Source: Heloderma charlesbogerti
Taxonomy: Eukaryota > Chordata > Lepidosauria > Squamata > Helodermatidae
Direction: 5' to 3'
Length of the DNA: 64,000 bases
NCBI GenBank assembly: GCA_026122225.1
Contig: JANEZZ010001906.1
Span: 310,001 to 374,000, forward strand
The notes below the pieces were generated by a model, which was not told the origin of the DNA, ran no database searches, and saw nothing but the letters and a program-made list of their open reading frames with translations. Shown here piece by piece: positions 53,740 through 64,000 of the stretch. The position numbers were made by a program, and so were the translations under genes. Within the stretch, counting starts at the first letter, position 1. Every line of letters begins with the position of its first letter.

Positions 53740-54470
53740 TATTAGTAGGAACGGGGCGGGCGAGGGCGGGGGCGCTTAAACACAGGCAGTTTTCGGACCC
53801 CCGTAAAGCACACACGGCAGGGGCAGGGGAGGACCCATAAGCATGGCGGCCGCGAAGACCCGGCGGCCACCCCCACCTCGCTGTCCCGCGGTTTTACGGT
53901 TCTCTTCCCTCAGTTTGTTCTAGCTGTCCACGCCGGGCAGCTTGCACTGCTGGGAGGTGTGCAACCGCCCGAGGCCGCCGCTGTTGCGGGGCTAAGAAGG
54001 CCCCGGGGACGGACGAAGAGGGCGGTGACTGGGAGCGCAGGAGGCCGCGGGCTTCCCCCGGGCGTCCCGACTGGCGGACTGGGGAGACGCGGGAGGCGGT
54101 CCTGAGTCTGGGCCGGGCCGGCGCTGTGGTAATATTGTGCCCCGCCCCGCTCCCTCATGGGGCGGCTGGCCGGTTGTTCTGTAGGCCCAGGCTGACGGGG
54201 ACGACTCCTCGGGGTCGCGTTGGTGAGCTCCCCGGGCACAAAAAAGGCCGTGACGTGGACAGAGGCCGTGCGGGGAGGAGGAGAAACGGCCGCTTCGCCT
54301 TGAATTTATGGAAGGTGAGAGACCGTCTCCGAGCTTCAGGGAGCCTCCCTCCTTCTCCCCACCACCCCTGGAAAAGTCACACCTGCCCGCGAAAAGCGAG
54401 CCTGCTTTCACTTGAAAATGCATTTTCTCCCCGCAGCTGTCACGCTCTTGGCCCACTTGGCTTATTTATT
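53740..54470 (+). promoter_or_regulatory. CpG island, candidate promoter and first exon
   Basis: The only long stretch rich in unmethylated-looking CG dinucleotides outside the MITEs. It has GC boxes (GGGGCGGGCGAGGGCGGGG at 53753-53771; CCCCGCCCCGC at 54141), a YY1-like CATGGCGGCCGCG at 53842, a TGACGTGG CRE-like site at 54250 and splice-donor-like sequences TTG|GTGAGC (about 54220) and GAAG|GTGAGA (54314/54315). No TATA box. The short ATG frame at 53843 ends after 27 codons. The strand is inferred from the donors; a minus-strand or bidirectional promoter is possible. The gene is not identified. Confidence 0.65.
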
Positions 54471-54892
54471 TATTTTTACCCCACTCGAACTTCCCCAGCC
54501 CCCGCTCCTGTTCCGTCCTAATAGTCAAGCCACTTCATTTCAAAATTAATTTAACTTCTTCACCCACCACCACCCTGTTCCCCACTTCCCAATTAATTCC
54601 TTTATTCCATGACATGTTTAGCTCGCCCCCTTCCACGGAGATGGGTTTTAGCAAAGATGTTCGCTCAGGAGTACGTCCCAATGAATTGGGGGGGGGGGGA
54701 GATCCCGAATGCACACTTCCTTGGGATTAAACCCCATTGAACTCCCGAAGTGGACATAACGGGGTTGTTAGCATCACAAAAACCCTGTGAAGTAGATCGT
54801 ACTTTACTTTTTCTCCTTGACTTTGGCTACCCAAATACAAAATACATATTGGGCGCTTTTTGGCTGCAATATACAACAAAAGGTTGGGCTCC

Positions 54893-55085
54893 CATTGAGA
54901 ACCAGTGAGGTGCAGCGGACGTAGGACTAGGCTTGGCTGGGGAAATTGAGGTTTAAATCTCCGCTCAGCCATGGTCGACCTTGGGCCAGTCTCAGCCTAA
55001 CTTACCTCAGGGTTGTGATGATGATAATAAGAGGGAGTGGACATGTACACCAACCTGAGCTCTTTGGAGAAAGGGCAGGATTTTA
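54893..55085 (+). mobile_element. MIR-like (CORE) SINE, decayed
   Basis: AGTGAGGTGCAGCGGACGTA (head remnant), GAGGTTTAAATCTCCGCTC (B-box remnant), GACCTTGGGCCAGTCTCAGC (core) and ACCTGAGCTCTTTGGAGAAA (tail). Same family as 51312-51560, opposite strand. Confidence 0.7.
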
Positions 55086-55317
55086 ACAAAATGTCATTTT
55101 TCCATTTATATTGTGAAAAACACATTTTAAGTGTATGTATAGTAACTGATAATAATGCACATGTATTCTGGACTTGATATTATGCTGGAGTGCAAATAGT
55201 AAAATGTGAAGTATAGCTGAGCCAGTTACTTGTTCAAGGCCACACAGGAAACTCATAGCTGAGGGGGAATTTGGGTCTGGATTTTCTAGGCCCATTGGCC
55301 AATGTAGCATTTTATTA

Positions 55318-56115
55318 TTATTTTATGTATTTATTACATTTCTATACCACCCAATAGCTGAAGCTCTCTGGGTGGTTCTCAACAATTAAAACCATAAAAT
55401 ACAACATAAAAAACAAAATATAAAATACAACATAAAAAACAAAATATAAAAGTTTAAAACTACAGTATAAAATAAAAATAATAACCAAATATAACCTAGC
55501 AGCAGTGCAAAGATTTAAAATACAGTAACAGATTTGAAACAACAGAAACTGAAAGACTAAAATGCCTGGGAAAATAAGGTCTTCACCTGACGCTGAAAAG
55601 AGCACAACGTAGGGGCCAGGCGAACCTCTGGAAAGCTCATTCCACAACTGGGGTGCCACAACAGAAAAGGCCCTCTTCTTAATAACCACCCACCTCACTT
55701 CCTTTGGCAGGGGCTCCTGGAGAAGGATCTCTGAAGACAATCTTAGGGTCTGGGCAGGTATATGTGGGAGGAGATGATCCTTGCCTGGCCCCAACCCATT
55801 AGGGTTTTGAATATTATACCCAACCCGTAACCTGGCCCCAACCCATTTAGGGCTTTGAATATTATACCAGGACTTTGAATTGGGGCCGGACATGGACTGG
55901 CAGCCAATCCAGATGGAAAAGTAGCGGCATAATATGATCACATTGGCCAGTCCTCATTAACAATCTCATTGCCCTATTTTACGAGCTGAAGTTTTGGACT
56001 GTTTTCAAAGGCATCCCCAGGTATGATGCATTGCAGTAGTCCAGACTATAGGTTAACCAGAGCATGGATAACTGTAGCTAGGTTATCTCTGTCCAGATAA
56101 AGATGTAGTTGGTAT
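55318..56115 (-). pseudogene. Decayed L2-clade LINE
   Basis: The minus strand shows 'KDHLLPHIPAQTLRLSSEIL', 'KEVRWVVIKKRAFSVVAPQL', then the AT-rich 3' region and tail (plus-strand TCTATACCACCCAATAGCTG at 55340). CAGTAGTCCAGACTATAGG and AGCTAGGTTATCTCTGTCC near 56030-56100 are the 'LDYCN' and thumb region. Same family as 33250-34803 but older. Confidence 0.82.
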
Positions 56116-57184
56116 ATCGGTGTAAACTGATTAAAAGTGTTATTTGGAAGTTATATATTATTTTAAAGTGTGAATTTTTTAGTAGATAAAATCAATAGTA
56201 AACACATATTGCCATCAAAGTGATAGCAATTCTAATAAAGAAAGATACTTGGCACCAGAACACACACTGGTGTTTACATGTTCAGTAAAATGTTCATTGT
56301 ATTTATACAGTTTTCAAGATTTACTTGCTGTTGTGAATAAAAACTGGTACTTTCATCTTTCAAAATTCTATGCACACAAATCCTTTAAGAATGTGTGGCA
56401 TGCCATATTTCTTTTTTTGGGCAAGGGCAAAATGTGATGGAAGTTTCTCTCTCTCTCTCTCTTTTTTTGCTACATTTGAGATTTGTTGTAAGGATTTCAT
56501 AATTTGAGCTATAATGTTTTCTCACAAAAATATATTTTTCACCTGTCTCTATCAGTATGTCTTCAAAGAGTTTGTTCCTTAGGTTTAAAAAAAAAAAGTG
56601 ATTTTGAACTGGTTCACATGTCACAACTACCCAGGGATTTTTTTAAAATGATAGTCGTGAATGAGCTGAAGTGACTGAGCATGCTGTCTTGAGCCATCTG
56701 ATCATTCCTGTTGAGCTAAACAACCCAAGGATACGCCATCTCTATGTTGTTTATCATGATGTCCGAACATGGAACTCTGGGTTCTGCATTCAACTACCCT
56801 GGGTAGTCATGATGTGTGAATCAAGCCATTGTGTACATCATCCATTACTCCACTGTAAGTGATGAAACCTCAAAGTACATGGACTGTGGTTTAATTGGCA
56901 AGTGTTATTCAACATTATTGGATGGTTTCCTAATTGTCTTTCATACCTTCCTTCTGTGCAGTAAAACATCTCATTTCCTCTAGGGAAATATTATTTGTCC
57001 CAGTTGCTGGTGGAAGGCATATATCTGAGATAACTTAAAAATCAATTGGCAGAAGCTCACTGTTGTATTTATTTCTTTGTCCACAATCTGCATTGAGACT
57101 TGGGATCTTGCAGGTAGTTTCATAATCGCAGTAGCTATTCAACTTTAGTTTTACAGATCTTCCTGAAACCTGGTATGGAATCCA
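56116..57184. other. Unrecognised AT-rich sequence
   Basis: No gene recognised. CT repeat at 56447-56463. Confidence 0.4.
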
Positions 57185-57187
57185 GAA

Positions 57188-57250
57188 ATCCTATATGCAC
57201 TTACCTGGGAGTAAGCCCCAGTAAACTTGATGGGACGTACTTCAGAATAG
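57188..57250. repeat. Remnant of the 'ctgggagtaagcccc' MITE
   Basis: CACTTACCTGGGAGTAAGCC, CCAGTAAACTTGATGGGAC and TACTTCAGAATAGA form the fold-back core of a widespread reptile MITE. Further traces occur at 54660-54745 and 63330-63545. Confidence 0.6.
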
Positions 57251-57284
57251 ATATATGTATATGCTTGCACTATTGGTGTGGCCA

Positions 57285-57558
57285 CTAATTTGGATGGCTT
57301 TAAAAGGGGGTTAGACAAATTCCTGGAGGAAAAGTCTATCAATGGCAACTAGTCTTGATGGCTGTGTGCTTCCTCCAGTACCAGAGGCTGTGAGCCTATG
57401 TACACCAGTTGCTGGGGAAAATGGGTGGGAGGGTGCTGTTGCGCTCGTGTCCTGCTTGTAGGTTTCTGGTCGACAGCTGGTTGGCCACTGTGTGAACAGA
57501 ATGCTGGACAAGGTGGACCCTTGGTCTGATCCAGCATGGCTCCTCTTATGTTCTTAAT
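57285..57558 (+). pseudogene. CR1/L3-like LINE 3' end (dispersed sauropsid repeat)
   Basis: GGGGTTAGACAAATTCCTGG, CCAGTTGCTGGGGAAAATGG, TGGTTGGCCACTGTGTGAAC and CCTTGGTCTGATCCAGCATG, ending CTCTTATGTTCTTA. The ending parallels CR1 3' ends. The family assignment is by resemblance only. Confidence 0.6.
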
Positions 57559-57706
57559 GTATATGCCTACAAAGATCAAACTGCTTTAAACAGCTGGTGT
57601 AGTGGTTGATTCATTTCAATCATGAGCAGATGGCAGAAAATCTAAACAGGAGATTGATCTGGGCTTCTTGTGCTATCTGAGCATACTTGTCCACAATTAG
57701 ATATAT

Positions 57707-58510
57707 ATGATTGCTGGGAGAATTATCAACAACCTCCGATATGCAGACGATACCACCCTAATGGCAGAAAGCGAAGAGGATCTCAAGAGCCTCTTGTTGA
57801 GGGTGAAAGAGGAGAGTGCAAAAGCTGGTTTGAAACTCAACATTAAAAAAACTAAGATCATGGCATCTGGCCCCATCACTTCCTGGCATATAAAAGGGGA
57901 AGAAATGGAAGCAGTGACAGATTTTACTTTCTTGGGCTCCAAGATCACCGCAGACGGTGACTGTAGCCATGAAATTAAAAGACGCTTGCTCCTTGGGAGG
58001 AAAGCTATGGCCAACCTAGACAGCATAGTAAGAAGCAGAGACATCACCTTGCCGACAAAGGTCCGTCTAATCAAAGCTATGGTTTTCCCAGTAGTAATGT
58101 ATGGCTGTGAGAGCTGGACTATAAGGAAGGCTGAGCGCCGAAGAATTGATGCTTTCGAACTGTGGTGCTGGAGAAGACTCTTACGAGTCCCCTGGACTGC
58201 AAGGAGGTCCAATCAGTCCATCCTAAAGGAAATCAACCCTGACTGCTCACTGGAAGGACAAATACTGAAGCTGAAGCTCCAATATTTTGGCCACCTAATG
58301 CGAAGAGAAAACTCCCTGGAAAAGACCCTGATGCTGGGAAAGACTGAAGGCAAAAGGAGAAGGGGACGGCAGAGGATGAGATGGCTAGATAGCATCAATG
58401 ATGCAATGAATATGAACTTGAGCACGCTCCGGGAGAGAGTGCAGGACAGGAAGGCCTGGCGTGCTATGGTCCATGGGGTCACGAAGAGTCGGACACGACT
58501 GAACGACTGA
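57707..58510 (+). CDS. BovB RT C-terminal frame, intact over the retained part
   Basis: 267 open codons, with 'NNLRYADDTTLMAESEEDLK' (catalytic YADD at 13-16 or so), 'LNIKKTKIMASGPITSW', 'ITADGDCSHEIKRRLLLGRK', 'MYGCESWTIRKAERRRIDAF', 'ELWCWRRLLRVPWTARRSNQ' and 'MVHGVTKSRTRLND'. It keeps the CGA arginine codon that is TGA in the long copy. It lacks the endonuclease and the front of the RT, so it cannot act alone. The start codon is only the first ATG after truncation. Confidence 0.75.
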   Translation: MIAGRIINNLRYADDTTLMAESEEDLKSLLLRVKEESAKAGLKLNIKKTKIMASGPITSWHIKGEEMEAVTDFTFLGSKITADGDCSHEIKRRLLLGRKAMANLDSIVRSRDITLPTKVRLIKAMVFPVVMYGCESWTIRKAERRRIDAFELWCWRRLLRVPWTARRSNQSILKEINPDCSLEGQILKLKLQYFGHLMRRENSLEKTLMLGKTEGKRRRGRQRMRWLDSINDAMNMNLSTLRERVQDRKAWRAMVHGVTKSRTRLND

Positions 58511-58527
58511 ACAACAACAACAACCTA
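57708..58527 (+). mobile_element. 5'-truncated BovB LINE
   Basis: Starts inside the RT just before the catalytic region (GATTGCTGGGAGAATTATC) and runs to the tail CGGACACGACTGAACGACTG plus ACAACAACAACAAC. Very similar to 23918-24720. Confidence 0.92.
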
Positions 58528-59039
58528 CTTAATTAGCCCTGTGGCACATCTATTTTTTTCTAGCTTAGGATTGACTGAGCAGCTGTTACACTTTCTAAAA
58601 GCATTTCCTCTACCTAAACATGTAATGTTGGATTAGATAAGCTTATCATTCTTTCACAGACCTCATGAAATAAGCTCTGCTTCGACTGAGTCAGCATCGG
58701 AGCTGGTTTTGTGGATGTTCAGTCATTGTGGTGAATGCGGGTTGTCTCTCAAACCTCCCAAATACCATCCAGTCACTATCTCTCCTCATGCCTACTGTCT
58801 TAGCCCCATATCTACTGTTTTTCAGGATTCCTTGCAGTCTGGTCCTGGAGTTTCTATGGATGAGGTAGACATGGATTTCGACCTGTTAAGAAACAAACAA
58901 AATCCCATCTGAACCAGGAGCTGAGGGGCAGAAGTTTCTCTACATGTCTGATGTACTAGAGAGTCCAAACATCTCTCCTGTCCCAGATATGCATAACTGC
59001 CTCAAATGGTAATCTGAATCCACTCTGGGGAAGTATCTC
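58528..59039. other. Unrecognised sequence with one exon-like segment
   Basis: A pyrimidine-rich stretch followed by CTACTGTTTTTCAG at 58812-58825 precedes an open segment to a TGA at 58910-58912 (encoding '...MDEVDMDFDLLRNKQNPI'). It looks like a splice acceptor and a short last exon, but the protein was not recognised and no conservation can be shown. Confidence 0.2.
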
Positions 59040-59044
59040 AGTGG

Positions 59045-59285
59045 TTAGAAATACGGTAACTAATGGGAAAGTTCATAGGTCAGTGGAAGAATACATGCTA
59101 TACATGCACGTGTAAGATCCCAGCATCTTTAAGGTATGGGCAGCTAATAAATCTAATAAATAAAATAAACACAGCAGGACTAGACCTCTGCCTGAGACCT
59201 TTAGAGTTTCTGCATGTTAGGAAGTGACCATATTGAGCCAGCTGGACCAATAAACTGTCTTAAACTACGGGCTTCTTCACACGGA
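59045..59285 (+). mobile_element. tRNA-derived squamate SINE, decayed
   Basis: The head TCATAGGTCAGTGGAAGAAT and CATGCTATACATGCACG resembles a tRNA A-box region with 'cagtggtagagcat...tttgcatgc'. Then AGATCCCAGCATCTTTAAGG, CCTCTGCCTGAGACCTTTAG and GAGCCAGCTGGACCAATAAA. The order matches a common reptile tRNA SINE. Confidence 0.65.
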
Positions 59286-60121
59286 GCTTTTATCCTGCTA
59301 TTGCGATTGTTACTCATGGAGTTTACAGGCCCTTTAGATGATGTTGTCAACCTTCAGGGCAGCTCCTGCACCAAATGACCTTTATTACATTGTTAAAAAG
59401 ATTGGTGATAATGAGCTATCAAATTACTGCACTTGAATTCCACTTCATTTTCCTTATGAAAAAGGAAAACCCACAATAGGAAGAGCTAGACCACAGCACC
59501 ATCTAGCGGCTGTATAGTGAAACATATAGAAGACTCAGATAAGGAGGAAAAGGAGGGGGAGAGGGAGGAAAGGAGGCACGTATAAGCAGAATCCGCCATG
59601 ATCCTACATTTAAAACGGAAGCAGGAAGTCCTGTTTTATATGTGGGATTTTAGGCCGGTGTAGAGATGCTCTATGGCAGTTTCATACATACTTTGGCCTG
59701 TTAGGTTATTTACCCTTTTGGCCTGTTAGGTTATTTACCCTTAGAGGATGGTAAATTAAAACTTACACCAAAGTCCTAATCATCTTTACTCAGACCTCCC
59801 AGCAAGTCAGTTAAAAATGGCCAAGACCAAGTTGTGACTCTGCAGCGCTAAGCATGTCTACCTGCTTTGTGATAAGTGGGAATTGGCAAGTGACAATGAG
59901 CTCTTTATACATTGACTGTGGGGAAGAAATCCTTCTTATTCTCTGTCATTCTTACTTTGTACAACATGACAGAACTATAGTTAATGTGTCAAACAAAGAA
60001 GGAACTCCCTAATTTCAGACGGAGAAGAATGAGGCAATTTGAAGAAGGGTTGGTGTTTGGGGTGTAAGAAAACAAGCAACTTGATGTCCAGAAATCTTGT
60101 TTTCTATTTAAACAATTTGAT
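59286..60121. other. Unrecognised sequence
   Basis: No gene recognised. A direct repeat of about 27 bp (TTTGGCCTGTTAGGTTATTT) occurs at 59692 and 59718. Confidence 0.4.
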
Positions 60122-60124
60122 TAA

Positions 60125-60546
60125 GGGAGTAATCCTATGGCTGCTAGTCAGTGGCTAGACATCCATAGGATATCTGGTTTTCTGGGAACCAACCTCAGAG
60201 CCTGCGCTCCAAGGTTGGTTCCCAGAAAACTGACCTTTCCGCACTGCCTTGCAGGCAGTGCAGAACAGCCCCAAGCTCAGAAGGGGAACACAGAGCAGCC
60301 AAAATGGGGCATTCTGGGGTGGGGAAGGCAGAAATGCTGGTACAACACATCCTATGTGTTGTCTGGCAGCCCCCTCCCCGCTCTGCCTTCTCTCGGCTAG
60401 ACAGCTGAAATCAACTGTCTAACCACAAATGCACGGCAGGAGAAGCACAGAGGGAACAATCCCCTCCATGCTTCTCCTGCCCTGTATTGGATAGGCAGTC
60501 GCCTCCGAGTTCAGACGTGGCTGCCTATCCCCATAGGCTTGCGCCC
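60125..60546. mobile_element. Harbinger-like MITE, 422 bp (family 1, copy C)
   Basis: Left end GGGAGTAATCCTATGG preceded by TAA; right end CCATAGGCTTGCGCCC. Internal CTGGGAACCAACCTCAGAGC and GCTCCAAGGTTGGTTCCCAG form an inverted pair, as in copies A and B. Confidence 0.75.
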
Positions 60547-63500
60547 TCCATCATCTGTCTACCATCCATTGTTAAGATAAAGTTGATTCATACTTAGTGT
60601 CATCCAGATATCTCCTTTATTTTTATTTACAATAAATTTCAATTTCCTCCTCTGCAAAACTTAAGAACAAACAAATGCATTTTGTATAACCTTCAGCTTC
60701 AGCAAAAGCATGCCCACTATTTAATTTTCTCTTGGTTTAAGGCCTACTTAACAGGAAAATTAATATGCACAACTTAGACCATGTTTTCCATATGTTAACT
60801 GATAGCCTGTATGTTCTTACAAGATCATTTTTACGAGTTCAGTATGATGGAATATCAGGAAATGAGTTACCAGGGACTAGTGCAGTGGTCTTCCTGCCCT
60901 GAAACCTGTTCAGCTTGGTGAGCACATCTAAGATGTGGAAAAACGGGCCCATGCTGGCACTGAAAAGTACTGTATGTTCATAATTAATATGTAAATATAG
61001 CAATGCTGGTGAAGGGGAAAACCCAGTATCTTCTTTGCGGTATACAGTAGTGAGATAAATGTTTGAAGGATGTTAGCAAGGACATGTGGCATTTGCCCTA
61101 TCATTTACCAAGCTCCTTGAAATGCAGTTCATTGTTCTGTTTTTTCTAATTTCTATTGACGAGTTACTATTAGCTTAATAATCATTGGAAAATTGTTCCT
61201 TCAGATGTTACTAGGAAAGGTATGAGCAAAGCAACTATGAGGGACAAATAGGCAGTCATCACAGAAGCATAGTGCATAGGAAACACCTACAAATAAATTC
61301 ACCATAAACATCTTGAGTGTTGTTTTTTTCAACAGCTGGCGGGTAGAGTACATAACTGAGCATAATTTTCCAACAAATGCCCATGTATCTCTACTGTGGG
61401 CAAGGGGAAGCAACTTGTCTACTTAATTAATTCTAGAGTGTAACTGGTTTACTTGTTAATTGTAATGCTGAGAATCGTTACATAAACGTTAATGAGTCCG
61501 CTGAATTGACGGAAATTATAAATGTCATAATTTCTGTTTAGTTCACAAAGAAACTGAACTTGATTGCTAATACTGTTCAGGAAGTATATCTGCATAAGCA
61601 AATGTTGCTGGAAACTCAGTATATAAAGGATTTTGTGTTTTATGGGTTTCAGTTGAATTTTGGGGGTTGGGAGAACATTACTATTTTCTGCTGGAGGGAG
61701 TAGCTGGGTAACAAGAAGCCACTCCAGACTTCATGTTTGATGCTGAACTCCACTTTAAGATACTAAAATAAGAGTTTATTTTTGCAGTTTCTTGCAAAAA
61801 TGTCTTTATGTTATTCTCATTCTGGATTAAAGCCAGATATCAGGTTCCATAAATATGACAGAAAAAGAATGGAAAAGCTAGGATCTTCCAGCAAAATGGA
61901 ATGATAAGTTTTGCTCACAAATGAATATTGATAAAACTTTGTTTTCAAAAGGTAATAAAGCTAGATATTCCAGTTCAGAATCCACAAAACTACATGCAAG
62001 AAATGGCACAATGTTATGCATATATCTTGCTAAAACCATTATACATTTATATTTCATTTGCAAAGAGAACCCATCAGCTTCTGGCGATAAGTAGACATCT
62101 TGATAAAACGTACATTTGCTGTTCATTTAGCACATAAGTTGTTTATCTCACTGCAGCTGAAGAGCACTCAGAAATGTGTAGGTTTTTCCCATGTGTATAG
62201 AAAAATACGCAAGTTAAAAAAATGTTTGGTTCTCATAAGGAAAAGCTTTTGCTAAGACTGGCCCACCAACCATCTGCTGATGCTGGGAATTAATTCTGGA
62301 AAGTAACACTTTAATGCCATCTCTCAGCAATAGGAGATGTTGTAAACATCAATATATATTGATGTTAATTGTTCTGCCGGTTCCAGTTTCCAGTGCAAGA
62401 CTTTCAAATGTATTACATGCATTTGTCATTGTTAGGAAATGGACAAGTTTGAACTTTTGGAAAAGTATGCTTGTGTTGATTGCAGAGAGGAATAGGTGTA
62501 CATAAATGCAGATATGTAATAGATATTCTGAATTGCCCGCTCAATTTTCTGCGAAGAAAATGTATGATTTTCTGAAAGTAAACAATTTAGTCAGTCCAAA
62601 AAGATCTTAAGTGTAGATGTTAGGCAGATTTATCTTCACATCTACCTATTTTTTGTTTGAGGGTAACATTGGTCCCTTAGTATACATGTAGTGTTCATAA
62701 GAAGTATAAATGCAATGTTTTCCAGCAAAATTCAAAGCAGTTTTTGTCCAGTACCCTAAACTGATTGGGATCTGATTTAGCATGTTTGACAAATTTATTA
62801 AACAAGACAAAAATACAGCATATTAATTTTATGTGCTGTATAAGTAGCTGAAACATGTTTTCCAATAGTCAAAAGTAGTTGAATTGAAATATTTAATTAG
62901 ATATAAACATTCAAATAGCAAACATAATGTGGTACAAATGTTGTTTTCAACCCTTTGCTTGGAAATTATTTTATTGGAATGCTTCTAAATATTGTACAAT
63001 TAAAATGAAGGCATTAGATAAAGACATGCTTCCCAAAGATTTCACCTGAAAAAGTTAATTTCAACTTTGAAACATATTTAACTGGTTTTGTAGCCATTAA
63101 TTATGAAACAATGGAATTGTAGAAATTGAAAATTTTCCACAGAAAATGCTGGAACATTTTCCATCCTATATCAGTGGTTGTCATACCTAAATTACCAAGA
63201 TGGAATACAAAGGTCATCCAACTCTTAGAACTTGCAGCCCTGAAAAAAAAATCAGATTTCTAATGCATTCTTTGCAAACTGATTGGGTAGAATCCCAACT
63301 AAGGCTGCAGTCCTCTACACACCATAGAACCCTGTGGGATGTACTTCTGAGTAAATATGAATGGGATTTCACAGTCAGTTGAACTCAGCTGCTATTTAAA
63401 TCAGTGGGACAAGTTAGTGACTTTTTCAGACCTACTGATTTCAGTGGGAACAAAGTTTAGCCAACTGGCAGTTAAACCTTATACCTTCTTTCCTGGGAGC

Positions 63501-64000
63501 AAGGCCCAATGAATTCAGTGAGTCTTACTTCTTAGTAGACCCCTAAAGGTTTGCACTGTTAGTCTGGATCCAGCTCTTTGTCTTTAGGCTTGTCTTAAGA
63601 ATCTTCAGTGTCGGGGATTCCAGTTTTTCAAAGCAACTTGTGCTGTTACAACTATTCTTACAGCTATGCATTTAAATATACATTCTTCTTTATTGTTGTA
63701 GAAAATATATAATTTATTTAAACTTTGGCATAATTCCGCCACAGTTCCATTATTTCAGCACCTATGGTGTATTCATGGCAAACAAAAATGTATGAATCAG
63801 CCCTATGGACTGGAGATTTGAAGCTGGATTTCCACTGTTCAAACAAGAAACTAACCACCACACTTTACAGGAATATTGAGTTATTTTAAACTAATATATG
63901 TGGATATTGTACTTTGCTATGTTTATTGTTTTGTTGCCAGACCACAATTCAATTAAAGTATTGTGGTTAGCATGACAGTTTTGCAGTTATATAGCAGGTG
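60547..64000. other. AT-rich unrecognised sequence
   Basis: About 3.4 kb without a recognisable gene or repeat boundary. MITE-like traces (GGGATGTACTTCTGAGTAAA; CAGTGAGTCTTACTTCTTAG) lie at 63330-63545. Composition would fit intron or intergenic DNA. Confidence 0.4.

Noticed and set aside
54126..54521. 131-codon plus frame in the CpG island
   Set aside because: High-GC frames are expected by chance; it crosses the best splice donor and shows no domain, so it is not called a gene.

Overview
This window looks like a piece of a lizard (squamate reptile) chromosome. The repeat mix points there: a near-complete BovB/RTE LINE with two 5'-truncated relatives, several L2-clade LINEs ending in the same 'cccagagagcttcggctat' tail followed by AAAT repeats, CR1 LINEs with the ATTCTATGATTCT end, a Sushi-like Ty3/gypsy element, a MIR-like and a tRNA-derived SINE, and many small DNA transposons. 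The species cannot be named from the sequence. No intact multi-exon host gene could be recognised. The best host signals are a CpG island with GC boxes and candidate splice donors (53.74-54.47 kb) and a processed pseudogene of POLR2J (RPB11 subunit of RNA polymerase II, minus strand, 45.96-46.29 kb).

Layout. 0-7.4 kb: mostly unrecognised sequence, with two GC-rich hAT-type non-autonomous elements (1800-2296 and 4465-6057), each with a perfect 8-bp target duplication, plus a short palindromic MITE. 7.4-12.8 kb: a minus-strand Ty3/gypsy element with 530-bp LTRs, decayed gag, protease, RT and RNase H but no integrase; its 3' LTR is split by an L2 LINE fragment, which creates one 380-codon LTR-LINE chimeric frame. 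12.9-20.3 kb: Harbinger-like MITEs, a 72-bp tandem array, a 657-bp-period duplication, an L1 ORF2 fragment and an L2 fragment. 21.2-24.8 kb: a full-length BovB with an 11-bp target duplication, inserted in an older LINE tail. 25.5-29 kb: MITEs and a LINE fragment. 29.4-34.8 kb: a nest consisting of an L2 endonuclease region split by a 2.1-kb hAT element and a probable solo LTR, followed by a younger L2 copy with an intact 437-codon RT frame. 36-41.7 kb: an L2 fragment, a BovB fragment and a long minus-strand CR1 that itself holds a tail-only L2 insertion. 41.7-43.3 kb: nested palindromes, the most unusual DNA here, followed by a 5S-rRNA-derived fragment and two MITEs. 45.8-47 kb: POLR2J pseudogene and CR1. 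50-53.6 kb: an inverted arrangement of a hAT-like repeat and a minisatellite, a MIR-like SINE and an L2 tail. 53.7-54.5 kb: CpG island. 54.9-64 kb: AT-rich DNA with SINEs, a third BovB copy and a MITE, compatible with intron or intergenic sequence downstream of the CpG island.

Most of the window is therefore transposon history rather than cooperating genes. The nesting gives relative ages: CR1, the older L2 and the gypsy LTR were hit by later hAT, L2 and BovB insertions. The observations most worth following are the 'hairpin within hairpin' hAT family, the integrase-less gypsy element with its fused LTR-LINE frame, the tail-only LINE insertions and the CpG island whose gene is not yet identified.
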